From Phycisphaerae bacterium (GTDB taxonomy: Bacteria > Planctomycetota > Phycisphaerae > UBA1845): a stretch of DNA of 58,845 bases. Positions 25,048-33,804 of this stretch are shown here, piece after piece; position 1 is the stretch's first letter, and every line of letters begins with the position of its first letter. The notes under the pieces were generated by a model. It saw only the letters and a list, made by a program, of their open reading frames with translations, was not told where the DNA came from and made no database searches. Where the stretch lies: contig JABWBH010000024.1 of the NCBI GenBank assembly GCA_013360585.1, positions 1 through 58,845 on the forward strand, in the 5' to 3' direction. The position numbers and the translations under genes are program-made.

Positions 25048-25926
25048 TCAGACCGTGAGCGTGCCTTCGGCGTCGGCGAGCTGGTCGGGGAGTTCGGCGC
25101 GGGTTTCGTCGAGTTGCTCGCGGGAGATCCCGATGTCTTCGAGCATCGCGTCGGTGATCTGGCCGTTCTCGTGGGTGTAGAAGAAGCCGAGCTTCTCCTG
25201 GCAGCAGAGGACGTCGGCGATCTTGACGACGTTGCCGAGCTTCTGAAGTTCGGCGCTGAGGGCGTCGGGGTTGTGATGGAACCCGCAGGCGGCGCGGAGG
25301 TGGCGCGGGAACTTCCAGCGCGTGGTCAGTCCGCCACCGAACTGCTGATGATTGGCGCCGATGATGGCGTTCTCCAGTTCGAGGAAGTCGCCGCCCTGCT
25401 TCGAGTAGGCGGTGATGACTTCGGTCAGTTTTTCCGGGAACGCCTGGCGTTCGACGAGGATGCCCATGTCGTGAATGAGTCCGGCGACGAAGAGTTCGTC
25501 GGGCTGCACGGGGTAGTGCGTCTTCTTGGCGAGCAGGCGGCAGGCGACGCCGACGGCCAGGCTGTGGCGCCACAGGTCCGTGGCGGTGAAGCCTTCGGAG
25601 ATGCGTCCGCCCTTGAAGAGACGGGCGATCGAGGTGGCGATGGCGATGTTCTTCACGGCGGACAACCCCAGCAGGATGATCGCGCGATCGACGCTGGCGA
25701 TCTGACCGGGCAATCCGTAGAAGGCGGAGTTGACGACTTTGAGAACCTTGGCGGACAGCGCGGGATCATGCTTGATGACTTCGTGAAGGTCACGGGCGGT
25801 GCTGCGGGCGTCCTCGACGATCTCGATGATCTTGACGGTGACCTCGGGGAGGGTGGCGATCTCGCCCAGTCCCGAAAGAGCCTTTTCGACGATCTGCTTG
25901 GATTGATCGGCTGTTTGTACCGTCAT
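25048..25926 (-). CDS. HDOD domain signalling protein (292 aa)
   Basis: The single HDOD domain spans about residues 18-220: LPEVTVKIIEIVED, KHDPALSAKVLKVVNSAFYGLP, VDRAIILLGLSAVKNIA, the HD-like pair VAGLIHDMG, then NHQQFGGGLTTRWKFP and HHNPDALS. HDOD proteins are output or scaffold parts of signalling systems and usually lack the phosphodiesterase activity of HD-GYP. The C-terminal 60 residues are helical and acidic. There is no membrane segment. It stands alone on its strand, divergent from the epimerase gene. Confidence 0.92.
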   Translation of the reverse strand: MTVQTADQSKQIVEKALSGLGEIATLPEVTVKIIEIVEDARSTARDLHEVIKHDPALSAKVLKVVNSAFYGLPGQIASVDRAIILLGLSAVKNIAIATSIARLFKGGRISEGFTATDLWRHSLAVGVACRLLAKKTHYPVQPDELFVAGLIHDMGILVERQAFPEKLTEVITAYSKQGGDFLELENAIIGANHQQFGGGLTTRWKFPRHLRAACGFHHNPDALSAELQKLGNVVKIADVLCCQEKLGFFYTHENGQITDAMLEDIGISREQLDETRAELPDQLADAEGTLTV

Positions 25927-26077
25927 GAATCGTGTCCTCTTTCCTGCACCCGGGCGGTGAAGGGCGTCGGGGGTGCGGCGTCCTTCGCGCTTCCCGTGAG
26001 TATCGTCGGCGGCGTGGAGGCGCTTTAGGCGTGGGGACGGCTTGACCGCGCAAGGAGGGGCGGCTTATTGTCGAGTC

Positions 26078-27142
26078 ATGACCGATAACGCATCAAAACT
26101 GGCGGTGGTGACGGGGGGAACAGGGCTTCTGGGCAGTCACATTGCGGAGGCGTTGCGTCGTCAGGGGTATCCGGTGCGGGCGTTGGCGCGGTCCGGAAGC
26201 GACGCTTCGTTTCTGCGGCGCATCGGGGCGGAGGTGGTTTCCGGGGATTTATCGGATGCGGGGGCGTTGGCGCGCCTGTGCGACGGAGCGGACGCGGTGT
26301 ATCACGCGGCGGCGCGGGTCGGGGACTGGGGTCCGTGGTCGGAGTTCGTGGAGTTCTCGATCGAAGGGACGCGGCGACTGATCGACGCGGCGGCGCAGGC
26401 GCGTGTGCGGCGGTTTCTGCACATCAGCTCGATCAGCGTTTACGGACACCTTGACGGCGAGGGGCGGGTGTTCGACGAGCGTGAACCGCTGGGTCAGAAC
26501 CTGTACCGGTGGAGCTACTACAGTCGGGCGAAGGTGGAGGCGGAGAAGCTGGCGTGGGAGGCGCATCGGGCGGGTCGCGTCGCGCTGACGGTGATCCGCC
26601 CAAGCTGGATGTACGGCGAGCGGGACCGGGCGACGCTGCCGCGTCTGATGGACTCGATCCGCCGGGGGAAGCTGCGTCTGATCGGCGACGGGGAGAACCG
26701 TCTGAACCTGACGAACGCGGCGAACGTCGGGGAGGCGGCGGTTCTGGCGGCGAATCATGAGCGGGCGGTCGGTGAGGCGTACAACTGCTGCCACGACGGC
26801 GTCCTCACGCAGAAGACTTTTTTCAATGCGGTGGCGGCGGCGATGGGCGCGCCGGCGATCACGCGGCGCGTGCCTTATGCGGTGGCGCGGCGCCTGGCGT
26901 TCGCCCTGGAGTGCGCGGGTCATCTGCTGGGGCGGAAGAACCCGCCGCTGATCACGCGGTACTCGGTGTGGTTGATGGGGCGGCGATGTTTCTTCGAGTG
27001 CCGCAAGCTCAAGGAGCAGCTCGGCTGGTCATCGCGGATCGGTTACGCGGAGGGCGTGCCGGCGGCGGTGCGTGAGCAACTCGGTCGTGCGGGCGATCGA
27101 GGGACGGCGGCGCCGTCCGGCCGGGTCGGCGCGGCGGCGTAG
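26078..27142 (+). CDS. NAD-dependent epimerase/dehydratase, 3-beta-HSD-like (354 aa)
   Basis: An extended SDR: the nucleotide-binding VVTGGTGLLGSHIAEALRR (residues 9-27), the aspartate in SGDLSD, AARVGDWGPW, and the catalytic YSRAK within YYSRAKVEAEKLAW. VIRPSWMYGERD and the downstream strings match 3-beta-hydroxysteroid dehydrogenase/NSDHL-like proteins of unknown bacterial substrate. The C-terminal 35 residues are A/G/R-rich and probably disordered. The ATG at 26078 was chosen because it begins just before the Rossmann motif; AAGGAGGGG lies rather far upstream. Confidence 0.9.
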   Translation: MTDNASKLAVVTGGTGLLGSHIAEALRRQGYPVRALARSGSDASFLRRIGAEVVSGDLSDAGALARLCDGADAVYHAAARVGDWGPWSEFVEFSIEGTRRLIDAAAQARVRRFLHISSISVYGHLDGEGRVFDEREPLGQNLYRWSYYSRAKVEAEKLAWEAHRAGRVALTVIRPSWMYGERDRATLPRLMDSIRRGKLRLIGDGENRLNLTNAANVGEAAVLAANHERAVGEAYNCCHDGVLTQKTFFNAVAAAMGAPAITRRVPYAVARRLAFALECAGHLLGRKNPPLITRYSVWLMGRRCFFECRKLKEQLGWSSRIGYAEGVPAAVREQLGRAGDRGTAAPSGRVGAAA

Positions 27143-27222
27143 ACCACGGCACGACGTTGACGGATCCTTCCGTCGCGCGGCGATGCCGGGCGCGGATCGC
27201 GGCGGATCCGAGGCGCCGCCGT

Positions 27223-28017
27223 CTACCAGCGGGCGGTCGGTTCGACGCGGTAGACTTCCGTCAGTTCTTCCAACAAAGCCCCGAACGAGGGGTCATGTCG
27301 TCCGCGGCGTCCTCCGATCGCGTTGAGGTTCGGGGCGGTAAGCGTGAGTTTCAGACCGGCGTTCTGCGTGACGCGGAGCAGGTCGTCGCGCCAGCGCTGG
27401 AACATGTCCGAGGTGGTTCCGTCGACCGCGCCATCGGGATAAAGCCCTGCGCGTTCGAGGTCGGCAAGCCCCGCGGTCGGCTCGAAGAGCATCACGGCGG
27501 AGGGCGCGAGGCGGTTGAGCGACGCCTGCATGCGTGTCGCGGGGTCGCCGCCGGCGCGTCCGAGTTGCACGATCCAGTGATCGACGTGCTCGACATGGAT
27601 GCGCTCCTCCGCCTCGATCCGTCGGGCGAGTCCGGCGATCTCCGCGTCGCCGGACCGGGAGAGTCGCCCGACGCGCAGCAGGTCAAAGTGGTCGCAGAAG
27701 AACTGCCGTGCGATGGCGGCGTCCCAGTTAAGGTCGTCGGAGGCGAGAGTGATGTCGGCGCAGCGGTAGGCGTCGGCGGGGCGTCCGTAAGCGACGGCGT
27801 CGGCTTCGCGGCCCGTCAACCGTCCGATGTGCTCGTACAACGTCAGGGCGTGGGCCAGTTCGTCCTGCGCGATTGAAGAGAAGGCGATGTCCTCCTCGAG
27901 AATCGGGGCCAGCCCGGTCCAGTCCGCGACGCGATGACCGAGGAAGAACTTGTCATCAGCGATCGAGAGCAGCAGCTCGACCAGCGGCGTCTTCAGATGT
28001 TCGGAAAGTTGGTTCAT
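27223..28017 (-). CDS. paaC: PaaC-type subunit of a phenylacetyl-CoA epoxidase-like complex (264 aa)
   Basis: The ferritin-like four-helix protein shows the family string ADDKFFLGHRVADWTGLAP, then LEEDIAFSSIAQDELAHAL and IEAEERIHVEHVDHW. PaaC is the structural partner of the catalytic PaaA subunit in the enzyme that epoxidises phenylacetyl-CoA; it keeps some helix residues but not a full iron site. A PaaB-like gene lies 188 bases upstream on the same strand, but no paaA, paaD or paaE is present. The ribosome site is weak. Confidence 0.9.
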   Translation of the reverse strand: MNQLSEHLKTPLVELLLSIADDKFFLGHRVADWTGLAPILEEDIAFSSIAQDELAHALTLYEHIGRLTGREADAVAYGRPADAYRCADITLASDDLNWDAAIARQFFCDHFDLLRVGRLSRSGDAEIAGLARRIEAEERIHVEHVDHWIVQLGRAGGDPATRMQASLNRLAPSAVMLFEPTAGLADLERAGLYPDGAVDGTTSDMFQRWRDDLLRVTQNAGLKLTLTAPNLNAIGGRRGRHDPSFGALLEELTEVYRVEPTARW

Positions 28018-28205
28018 GCGTAAGCCAAGTGAACTCGCGGAAATCGCCGGCGCGGCTCAGCTCTGCGGGCGTCCGGGAGTAGGATGGGACAAAGGTCATT
28101 CCTGGCTGAACCGGAATCACGGTTGTGCGACGCTTCGAGAGAGCGGGGGACCGCGCGGACTGAAGTCCGCGGCTCGCTTCCCGTCGTCCGGTTGTGATCG
28201 TCGAT

Positions 28206-28604
28206 TCAGAACGTCTCCTTCAGATCCTCTTTTTCGTATTCGACGATGTCGCGGAGCTTGCGCACCTGCTCCCACTTCCGCCGGACATCGGCCGCATAAC
28301 CGCGCGCAAGGCGGTAGCCCTGGTCGGTCAGCGGCCAGATCACGTCGTTCGCGTAATCGGTGGTCAGGATGGCGCTGCGCGGAACAACCCAGAGGTGGAC
28401 GCACTCCTGATCGCGTCCGTAGTGCCGCTTCGCGTAGTCCAGCGCGAGGGCGTCGTTCGGCGCATCCACCGTGCCGGCGTGGACGTGAGACGACCCGCGG
28501 TCGAGTTGGATGAAGACTTCATAAGGCTTGAGGTCACCCTCCTCGGGTGCGGTCAGCGGACCGGGGTCCGCGGTGTCAACCTGTCGAACTTTCGAGAGCG
28601 CCAC
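28206..28604 (-). CDS. paaB: PaaB-like subunit (132 aa)
   Basis: The diagnostic stretch PYEVFIQLDRGSSHVHAGTV followed by APNDALALDYAKRHYGR and CVHLWVVPRSAI is PaaB-like (the phenylacetyl-CoA epoxidase small subunit). After it comes an extra helical tail of about 50 residues (VRRKWEQVRKLRDIVEYEKED). The GTG at 28604 was chosen because GGAG lies just upstream; the open frame continues to a GTG at 28658. PaaB bridges PaaA-PaaC units. The gap to paaC (28018-28205) holds a short GC hairpin (GCGGACTGAAGTCCGC) and no gene. Confidence 0.82.
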   Translation of the reverse strand: MALSKVRQVDTADPGPLTAPEEGDLKPYEVFIQLDRGSSHVHAGTVDAPNDALALDYAKRHYGRDQECVHLWVVPRSAILTTDYANDVIWPLTDQGYRLARGYAADVRRKWEQVRKLRDIVEYEKEDLKETF

Positions 28605-28804
28605 GGGATCTCCGCCTGTCAGGTCGCGCGGGGATCCTACGCCCCGCGACCGGATCACCGCTCATCTTAGCGTAAACGGGCGAGCGACACACCCCCGACC
28701 CGCTCCTCCCGACGAAGAATCAGCGGGCGCGATATGAGTTGGGTGCACGTCCGGCCGGAGTACGCCTCGGTCCCTGCGCGGACGGCGCCGGCCTCATCCG
28801 CGTC

Positions 28805-30250
28805 ATGCGCAACCACGATCGTCAATCCGACGCTGTCGAAACCGGCCTGGCGCCCGCCGCGCCGGCGCCGGTCGTTCCGCTGCTGCCGTATCAGCGGGAG
28901 GACGTCGAGGCCGAGGATCGTTTCCGCTGGAACTGCTGGGCGCGGCAGACGGGAAAGAGCTTCACGAAGGCGCTGCGGCGGCTGCTGCGCGGATTGGCGC
29001 GACGGCGGACCCAGATCTTCCTGTCCGCCGGGCTTCGGCAATGCGCGGAACTGATGAGCAAGGTGCGTCAGCATTGTCAGGCTCTTCGGGTGGCGTGCGA
29101 CTATCACGGATTTGACGAGCTGGCGGAGCTTCGGGAGCGGCGGCTGGAGGTCGCGCTGCCCGGCGGGGTGCGGATCATCGGTCTGCCCGCGAACCCGGCG
29201 ACGGCGCGCGGGTTCAGTGGGGACGTGCTGCTGGACGAATTCGCGATGCACGGCGACGACCGGGCGATCTGGGCGGCCTTGTTTCCGACGCTGCTTCGCG
29301 GCGAGGGCGAACTCGACGTGGCATCGACGCCGAAGGGACGCGGGAACGTGTTCTACGAGCTTTCGCTCAACGAAGCATTCGGACGGTCGATCGTGACGCT
29401 CCCGCAGGCCGTCGCGCAGGGACTGGAGGCGGACGTAGACGCGGTGCGGAAGGCGATGGGCGACGAGGAGCTTTTTCGTCAGGAGTTTCTCTGCGAGTTC
29501 CTTGATGAATCCACGGCCTTCCTGACCTACGACCAGATACGCGGCTGCCAGTCCGAGTCCTGCCGACCCGCCACGAGCGTCGATGCGCTGGCGGAGATCG
29601 CGGCGTCGGATGGCGCGACCGCGCGTAAGACCTGGGTTGAAGAGGAGCGGGACTGGTTCGCCGGCGTGGACGTCGGTCGCAAGCACGACCTGACGGTGAT
29701 CTGGGTGCTTCAGCGCCACGCCGGATCGGGGTGCGCGGCGGCGGGCTCCGCGACGACAGCGTCGTCCGCAGCGCCGGAATACGTGACGGTGGGTCTGATC
29801 GAGTTGAGTCACATGCCGTTTTCCCGGCAGTGGGACGCGCTGGCGGAATTGCTTCGGCTCGGGCGGTTGCGCCGCTGCGCAATCGATGCGGGCGGGATCG
29901 GGATGGCGCTGGCGGAGGAGGCGGAGCGGGTTTTCGGATCGGGGCGCGTCGAAGCGGTGACGTTTACAGCGCCTTTCAAGTCGGCGATGGCGATCGTGCT
30001 GCGGCGGGAGGTGGAAGCGCGTCGCATTGTGATCCCCGCGGACGACCGGGTGCTTCACGACTGGCACAGCGTGGAGCGTGACGTTACGCCGATCGGGCAC
30101 CTGAAGCTGACCGCGCCGCGTGGCGCTTCGGGGCACGCGGACCGGTTCTGGGCCGCTGCGCTCGCGCTGCACGCCGCCGGTCAGCCTCCGACGTCGAGAC
30201 ACGTCCTGACGCTTCCGGCGGGGATGTTCTCGGCGCGCGGCGCCTGGTGA
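28805..30250 (+). CDS. Lone terminase large-subunit-like protein (481 aa)
   Basis: The ATPase half shows a Walker A-like WARQTGKSFTKALRR, a Walker B with LLDEFAMHGDD, and a coupling-motif-like VASTPKGRGNVFYEL. The nuclease half begins FAGVDVGRKHDLTVIWVL with its RNase H-type aspartate and continues with an aspartate in CAIDAGGIG. This is the layout of phage DNA-packaging motors. No portal, capsid, small terminase or integrase gene is nearby, so it is either a relic or a domesticated gene. The ATG at 28805 was used; it lacks a good ribosome site, and a TTG at 28739 is another option. Confidence 0.85.
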   Translation: MRNHDRQSDAVETGLAPAAPAPVVPLLPYQREDVEAEDRFRWNCWARQTGKSFTKALRRLLRGLARRRTQIFLSAGLRQCAELMSKVRQHCQALRVACDYHGFDELAELRERRLEVALPGGVRIIGLPANPATARGFSGDVLLDEFAMHGDDRAIWAALFPTLLRGEGELDVASTPKGRGNVFYELSLNEAFGRSIVTLPQAVAQGLEADVDAVRKAMGDEELFRQEFLCEFLDESTAFLTYDQIRGCQSESCRPATSVDALAEIAASDGATARKTWVEEERDWFAGVDVGRKHDLTVIWVLQRHAGSGCAAAGSATTASSAAPEYVTVGLIELSHMPFSRQWDALAELLRLGRLRRCAIDAGGIGMALAEEAERVFGSGRVEAVTFTAPFKSAMAIVLRREVEARRIVIPADDRVLHDWHSVERDVTPIGHLKLTAPRGASGHADRFWAAALALHAAGQPPTSRHVLTLPAGMFSARGAW

Positions 30251-30284
30251 GAGCGGACCCCGGTCGGAAACAGGGAAACGACAA

Positions 30285-30319
30285 GACCCCCGGCGACCGC
30301 AAACGCGGCGCCGGGGGTC
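30285..30319. terminator. Strong hairpin between convergent genes
   Basis: GACCCCCGGCG and CGCCGGGGGTC form an 11-bp GC stem. T-rich sequence follows on the plus side (TGTATTTTC). It separates the terminase-like gene from the convergent small lipoprotein gene and can serve both. Confidence 0.8.
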
Positions 30320-30343
30320 TGTATTTTCGTCCGATCGCCGGTG

Positions 30344-30550
30344 TTACTCGGCGTCGTTGTCACCGTCGACAAGGTCGACCAAGTCAGCAAGGAACCAGTT
30401 CGTGACCAGGTCAGCCGGGATGCCGCCGAGGGCATACCCGAAACCCGCCCAGACATTGCGGGCCAGGCCGTTGAAGCTGCAGCCGCTGCCCAGAACCAGA
30501 CCGCCCGTCAGCGCCATCGCCGCGAGCTTCGAAAACTTCTTGGTACGCAT
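30344..30550 (-). CDS. Small lipoprotein-like protein (68 aa)
   Basis: A basic start (MRTKKFSK) and hydrophobic core (LAAMALTGGLVL) lead to the lipobox GSGC at Cys27. The mature part is short (SFNGLARNVWAGFGYALGGIP) and ends in an acidic tail, DGDNDAE. The start at 30550 is supported by GGAAGG about 9 bases upstream. It probably sits in the cell envelope. I do not recognise a family. Confidence 0.7.
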   Translation of the reverse strand: MRTKKFSKLAAMALTGGLVLGSGCSFNGLARNVWAGFGYALGGIPADLVTNWFLADLVDLVDGDNDAE

Positions 30551-30721
30551 GTGTTTTCCTTCCAATTCCACAAAAGTAACCCGAATCTCGCGCGGATACA
30601 CGTCTGACGGAACGAATCCGCCTGTGCGTCGCGCCGTTAAACCGATCTGCTTCGCCGGACACTGACCGCGCCTTGACCCCGGCCAAGCTGTGAGAAGTAT
30701 GTGCCGCCGCCTGCTGATTCG

Positions 30722-32014
30722 TCAAGAGGGGGCCGCGAACATTTCTTGGCCAGCCGGTGAACTCACCCAGCCCCGCAGGCGGCAGGCATCTGCAACCCTC
30801 GACACTGCAAGAAGATACGCGGCTTCACGAAGGGTCACGTTTCGTTCTTTCGAAAGCTCCAGAACGGCGGCGAAGGACTCCGTCATTCTCCGGTCGAGCG
30901 CCTGATGCACCTGGTCCAGCGACCAGTAGTAGTTGTACGCGTTCTGGACCTGCTCGAAGTAGGAGACGGTCACCCCGCCGGCGTTGGCGAGGATATCCGG
31001 CACGACCGGGATTCCTCGATCGGCAAGGATGCGGTCCGCGTCCGGCGTCGTCGGTCCGTTTGCCAATTCACAGATCATCCGCGCCTGAATCTTGTCCGCA
31101 TTGTTCCGAGTGATGACGTGTTCGATGGCGGCGGGAATCAGCACGTCGCAGGGCAACGTCAGCAGATCGTCATTGCTGATGCGCTGGGCGTCGGCGTAAC
31201 CGGCGACGTGCTGAGCATTATGCTGGTAATGATCGAGGACGCGCGGGATATCCAGTCCGTTCTCGTTCAGGATCGCCCCGTCCTCTGCGCCGACCGCGAT
31301 GACCTTGCACCCCGCCTTGTGCAGGATGGATGCCAGTCCGCCGCCGACGTTGCCGAAGCCCTGAATGACGTAGCGCCCCTGCTGAAGGCGCAGACCCAGC
31401 GCGCGGTCAGCCTCGCGGATCACGTACATGCCGCCCCAGGAGGTGGCGTCGGATCGTCCGCGCGACCCGCCGAGGGGAAGCGGCTTGCCGGTAATGACGC
31501 CGGGTTCGCTGCGGGCGCGGATTCTCTCGAACTCATCCATCATCCACGCCATGTGCTGCGGGGTGGTATGCACGTCGGGAGCGGGAACGTCGCGGTCGGC
31601 GGCGAACTCGGGGGCGAACGCCTGAATGTAGGCCCGCGACATCCGCTGTGCTTCGCCCGGCGACAGGGCGCGCGGGTTGCACGTGATGCCGCCCTTGCCG
31701 CCTCCGAGGGGCAGATCCACGACGGCCGTCTTCCACGTCATCCAGCAGGCGAGGGCGCGGACGGTGTCGATCGTTTCGTTGACGTGCCAGCGCAGCCCTC
31801 CCTTGGTCGGACCTCGGGCGTTGTTGTATTGCACGCGGTAGGCCTGAAACACCTGCACTCTGCCGTCGTCCATCATGACGGGGAGGCGAGCCTCGTACTC
31901 GCGCATCGGCCAGCGCAGCAGCTCCCGCATTGCGTCCTGGATCCCCAGCGCCTCACAGGCGTGGTCCACCAGGGCCTGGGCGTGATGAAAGGGATTGTGA
32001 CCTTCGGTGCTCAC
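30722..32014 (-). CDS. gdhA: Glutamate dehydrogenase (Glu/Leu/Phe/Val dehydrogenase family, 430 aa)
   Basis: The dimerisation domain has GGLRWHVNETIDTVRALA and the active-site PLGGGKGGI, with the proton-donor aspartate region DVPAPDVHTTPQHM. The NAD(P)-binding domain has IQGFGNVGGGLA, and the end has ILANAGGVTVSYFEQVQN. It interconverts glutamate with 2-oxoglutarate and ammonia in the cytosol. The start is a GTG at 32014 with AGGAG about 5 bases upstream. A divergent gene starts at 32275, so the 260-base spacer probably carries both promoters. Confidence 0.96.
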   Translation of the reverse strand: MSTEGHNPFHHAQALVDHACEALGIQDAMRELLRWPMREYEARLPVMMDDGRVQVFQAYRVQYNNARGPTKGGLRWHVNETIDTVRALACWMTWKTAVVDLPLGGGKGGITCNPRALSPGEAQRMSRAYIQAFAPEFAADRDVPAPDVHTTPQHMAWMMDEFERIRARSEPGVITGKPLPLGGSRGRSDATSWGGMYVIREADRALGLRLQQGRYVIQGFGNVGGGLASILHKAGCKVIAVGAEDGAILNENGLDIPRVLDHYQHNAQHVAGYADAQRISNDDLLTLPCDVLIPAAIEHVITRNNADKIQARMICELANGPTTPDADRILADRGIPVVPDILANAGGVTVSYFEQVQNAYNYYWSLDQVHQALDRRMTESFAAVLELSKERNVTLREAAYLLAVSRVADACRLRGWVSSPAGQEMFAAPS

Positions 32015-32274
32015 ACACGTCTCCTGTTATCGTCGGTCCGCCTGAAACGCGCCCGTCGCCACCCGATCCACGGACGGCGTGCGGATTCCGGCCGGCCCGA
32101 GTCCGGCTTCGATCTTCGCCGTAGCATAACGGGGATGCCGCCCGGAAGACCAAGCGCGAGGGTGCGGCGGGCGACTTCGCCCCGGAACTGGCCGATAATC
32201 AGGTGGAGACCGGATGTGCGGCGGGGCGGGGCAGGTTCCCGCAAGCCGGTTCGTGTCAGCCCGGAAAAGGCGTC

Positions 32275-33585
32275 ATGAGAACGATGATGTACGTTGTCGG
32301 CGTCGCCGTGGTCGCGGCGGCGGTTCAGGCTCAGGAAGAAGCGCCCCGGTCCTCGGTGGCGGCGACGCCCGCGGCGGAAGTGCCGAAACTGATCGAGCAG
32401 CTCGGAGCGCAGGACTACCAGGCCCGTCTCGACGCCACGCGTCAGCTTTGCCGGATCGGACCGGCCGCCCTCGAACCGCTGCGCGCCGCGCAGCGCCACG
32501 AGTCGTTCGAGATCGCCGCCCGGGCCCAGCGCCTCGTGCGCCTGCTGGAGCGACAGTATTTCGGCGGCGTGCGCGTGACGCTCTCGGTCTCGAAGACTCA
32601 CTTCGCCTGGAATGAACCGATCGACCTGACGATCGAGTTCACGAACACGTCGTCGTTCGATGCGCGCCTGCCCTTCGACGCCGGCGCCGGAAGCGCGGGC
32701 GACACGGACGCGGACCTCGCGCAGGTGCGCGGAATGATCGACGCCGGGGAGTATCTGGAAGTGACGGATGCGGCGGGCAACGTGCTCGATCTTCGGGTGG
32801 ACGACGTCGCGGAATCTCCCGCGATCGCCCGTCTGATCCGCGAGCGCGCCGAGTCCGGTCCGGTCGAGATTCTCTCCCCCGGCCGATCCGCGATCATCCG
32901 CCTGACCGCGTTCAACCGCGGGTGGGCGCGGTTCCCGCTGCTGGCGCCGGGTGCGGCGACGGTGCAGTTCCGATACCTGCCGCAGTGGCCGCACGAGGAG
33001 CCTTTTCTCGGGTTTGAGAAGGACGGCGTCGGGGCGGTGGTGAGCGAACCTCTGAGGTTGACGATCGAACCGGGCGCGCCGCCGGGGGTAAGTTCGACGG
33101 GGCGGACGGCGGACGTCGTCGTTGAGCGGCAGGGCGAGGAGTATATCGCGTACCTGATTTGTCTTTACGATCGGCCTGTCGCGGTCAACGCGCATTTCGG
33201 AACGACGCCGCCTTTCGCGCAGCTTCGCTGGACGTGCCGCGTCGGCGACGAAGATCGCATTCTGACCGCGGGCGACGTCGGCAAGCTTGCCGAGTTCACC
33301 GGCGACCGCTTTCTGAGCGTTGAACCGGGTTCGCGCGTCGAACTCGGCCGGATCACGGTCGCCCGCGCGAGGCAAACCGCCGAGGCGCTTCCCGCGCCCT
33401 CCGGAAGCCCCACTCTGGTCGCCGCCTATGTGAACGTGGCGTCGCGGGCGTGGCAGATCGAGCAGGCCGACCGTGACACCGACAACTGGAAATCCCTCCC
33501 GGACGCCGCCCGTCAGCCGTTTCCGCCGCGCGTCGTCACCGGACATCTGCGAAGCGATCCCGTCCAAGTCGGACGTGAGCCGTAA
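32275..33585 (+). CDS. Exported protein with a short HEAT-like repeat (436 aa)
   Basis: A signal peptide (residues 1-20, ending AVQAQ) is followed by a pair of helices of HEAT type (about 33-75: LIEQLGAQDYQARLDATRQL and LEPLRAAQRHESFEI). From about 90 onward it is a beta-rich region with an immunoglobulin-like opening (RVTLSVSKTHFAWNEPIDL). The remainder has no motif I know. Proteins of this kind, with a repeat pair that scores segment damage, are common in planctomycetes. The ATG at 32275 has AAAGG 6 bases upstream. Confidence 0.75.
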   Translation: MRTMMYVVGVAVVAAAVQAQEEAPRSSVAATPAAEVPKLIEQLGAQDYQARLDATRQLCRIGPAALEPLRAAQRHESFEIAARAQRLVRLLERQYFGGVRVTLSVSKTHFAWNEPIDLTIEFTNTSSFDARLPFDAGAGSAGDTDADLAQVRGMIDAGEYLEVTDAAGNVLDLRVDDVAESPAIARLIRERAESGPVEILSPGRSAIIRLTAFNRGWARFPLLAPGAATVQFRYLPQWPHEEPFLGFEKDGVGAVVSEPLRLTIEPGAPPGVSSTGRTADVVVERQGEEYIAYLICLYDRPVAVNAHFGTTPPFAQLRWTCRVGDEDRILTAGDVGKLAEFTGDRFLSVEPGSRVELGRITVARARQTAEALPAPSGSPTLVAAYVNVASRAWQIEQADRDTDNWKSLPDAARQPFPPRVVTGHLRSDPVQVGREP

Positions 33586-33622
33586 CCGGCAGGCTGCGGT
33601 TCAGCTCCGAGCGACCGTTTTG

Positions 33623-33638
33623 CGGATTTCAAAATCCG
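33623..33638. terminator. Weak hairpin between convergent genes
   Basis: CGGATT and AATCCG form a 6-bp stem in the 219-base spacer between two convergent genes. There is no strong T run, so this is only a candidate. Confidence 0.3.
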
Positions 33639-33804
33639 GTTCGTCTTCTTGTTGGCGGAAAGGTCATCCGCTCAAGCCCTGCTTTGCCTTCCGCGCCTTG
33701 TTCCAGGCGGACCGTCTTCGGCGAAAGGCGAGCCGCGGGACGCGCCGGGCGTGGCGGGTTTTGTAGAACTCGGGTTCCTGAATGTAAGCGGATCGAGGAC
33801 GCTG

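Noticed and set aside
30905-32278. Long plus-strand frame opposite gdhA
   Set aside because: Glutamate dehydrogenase motifs lie intact on the minus strand; the plus frame has no domain.
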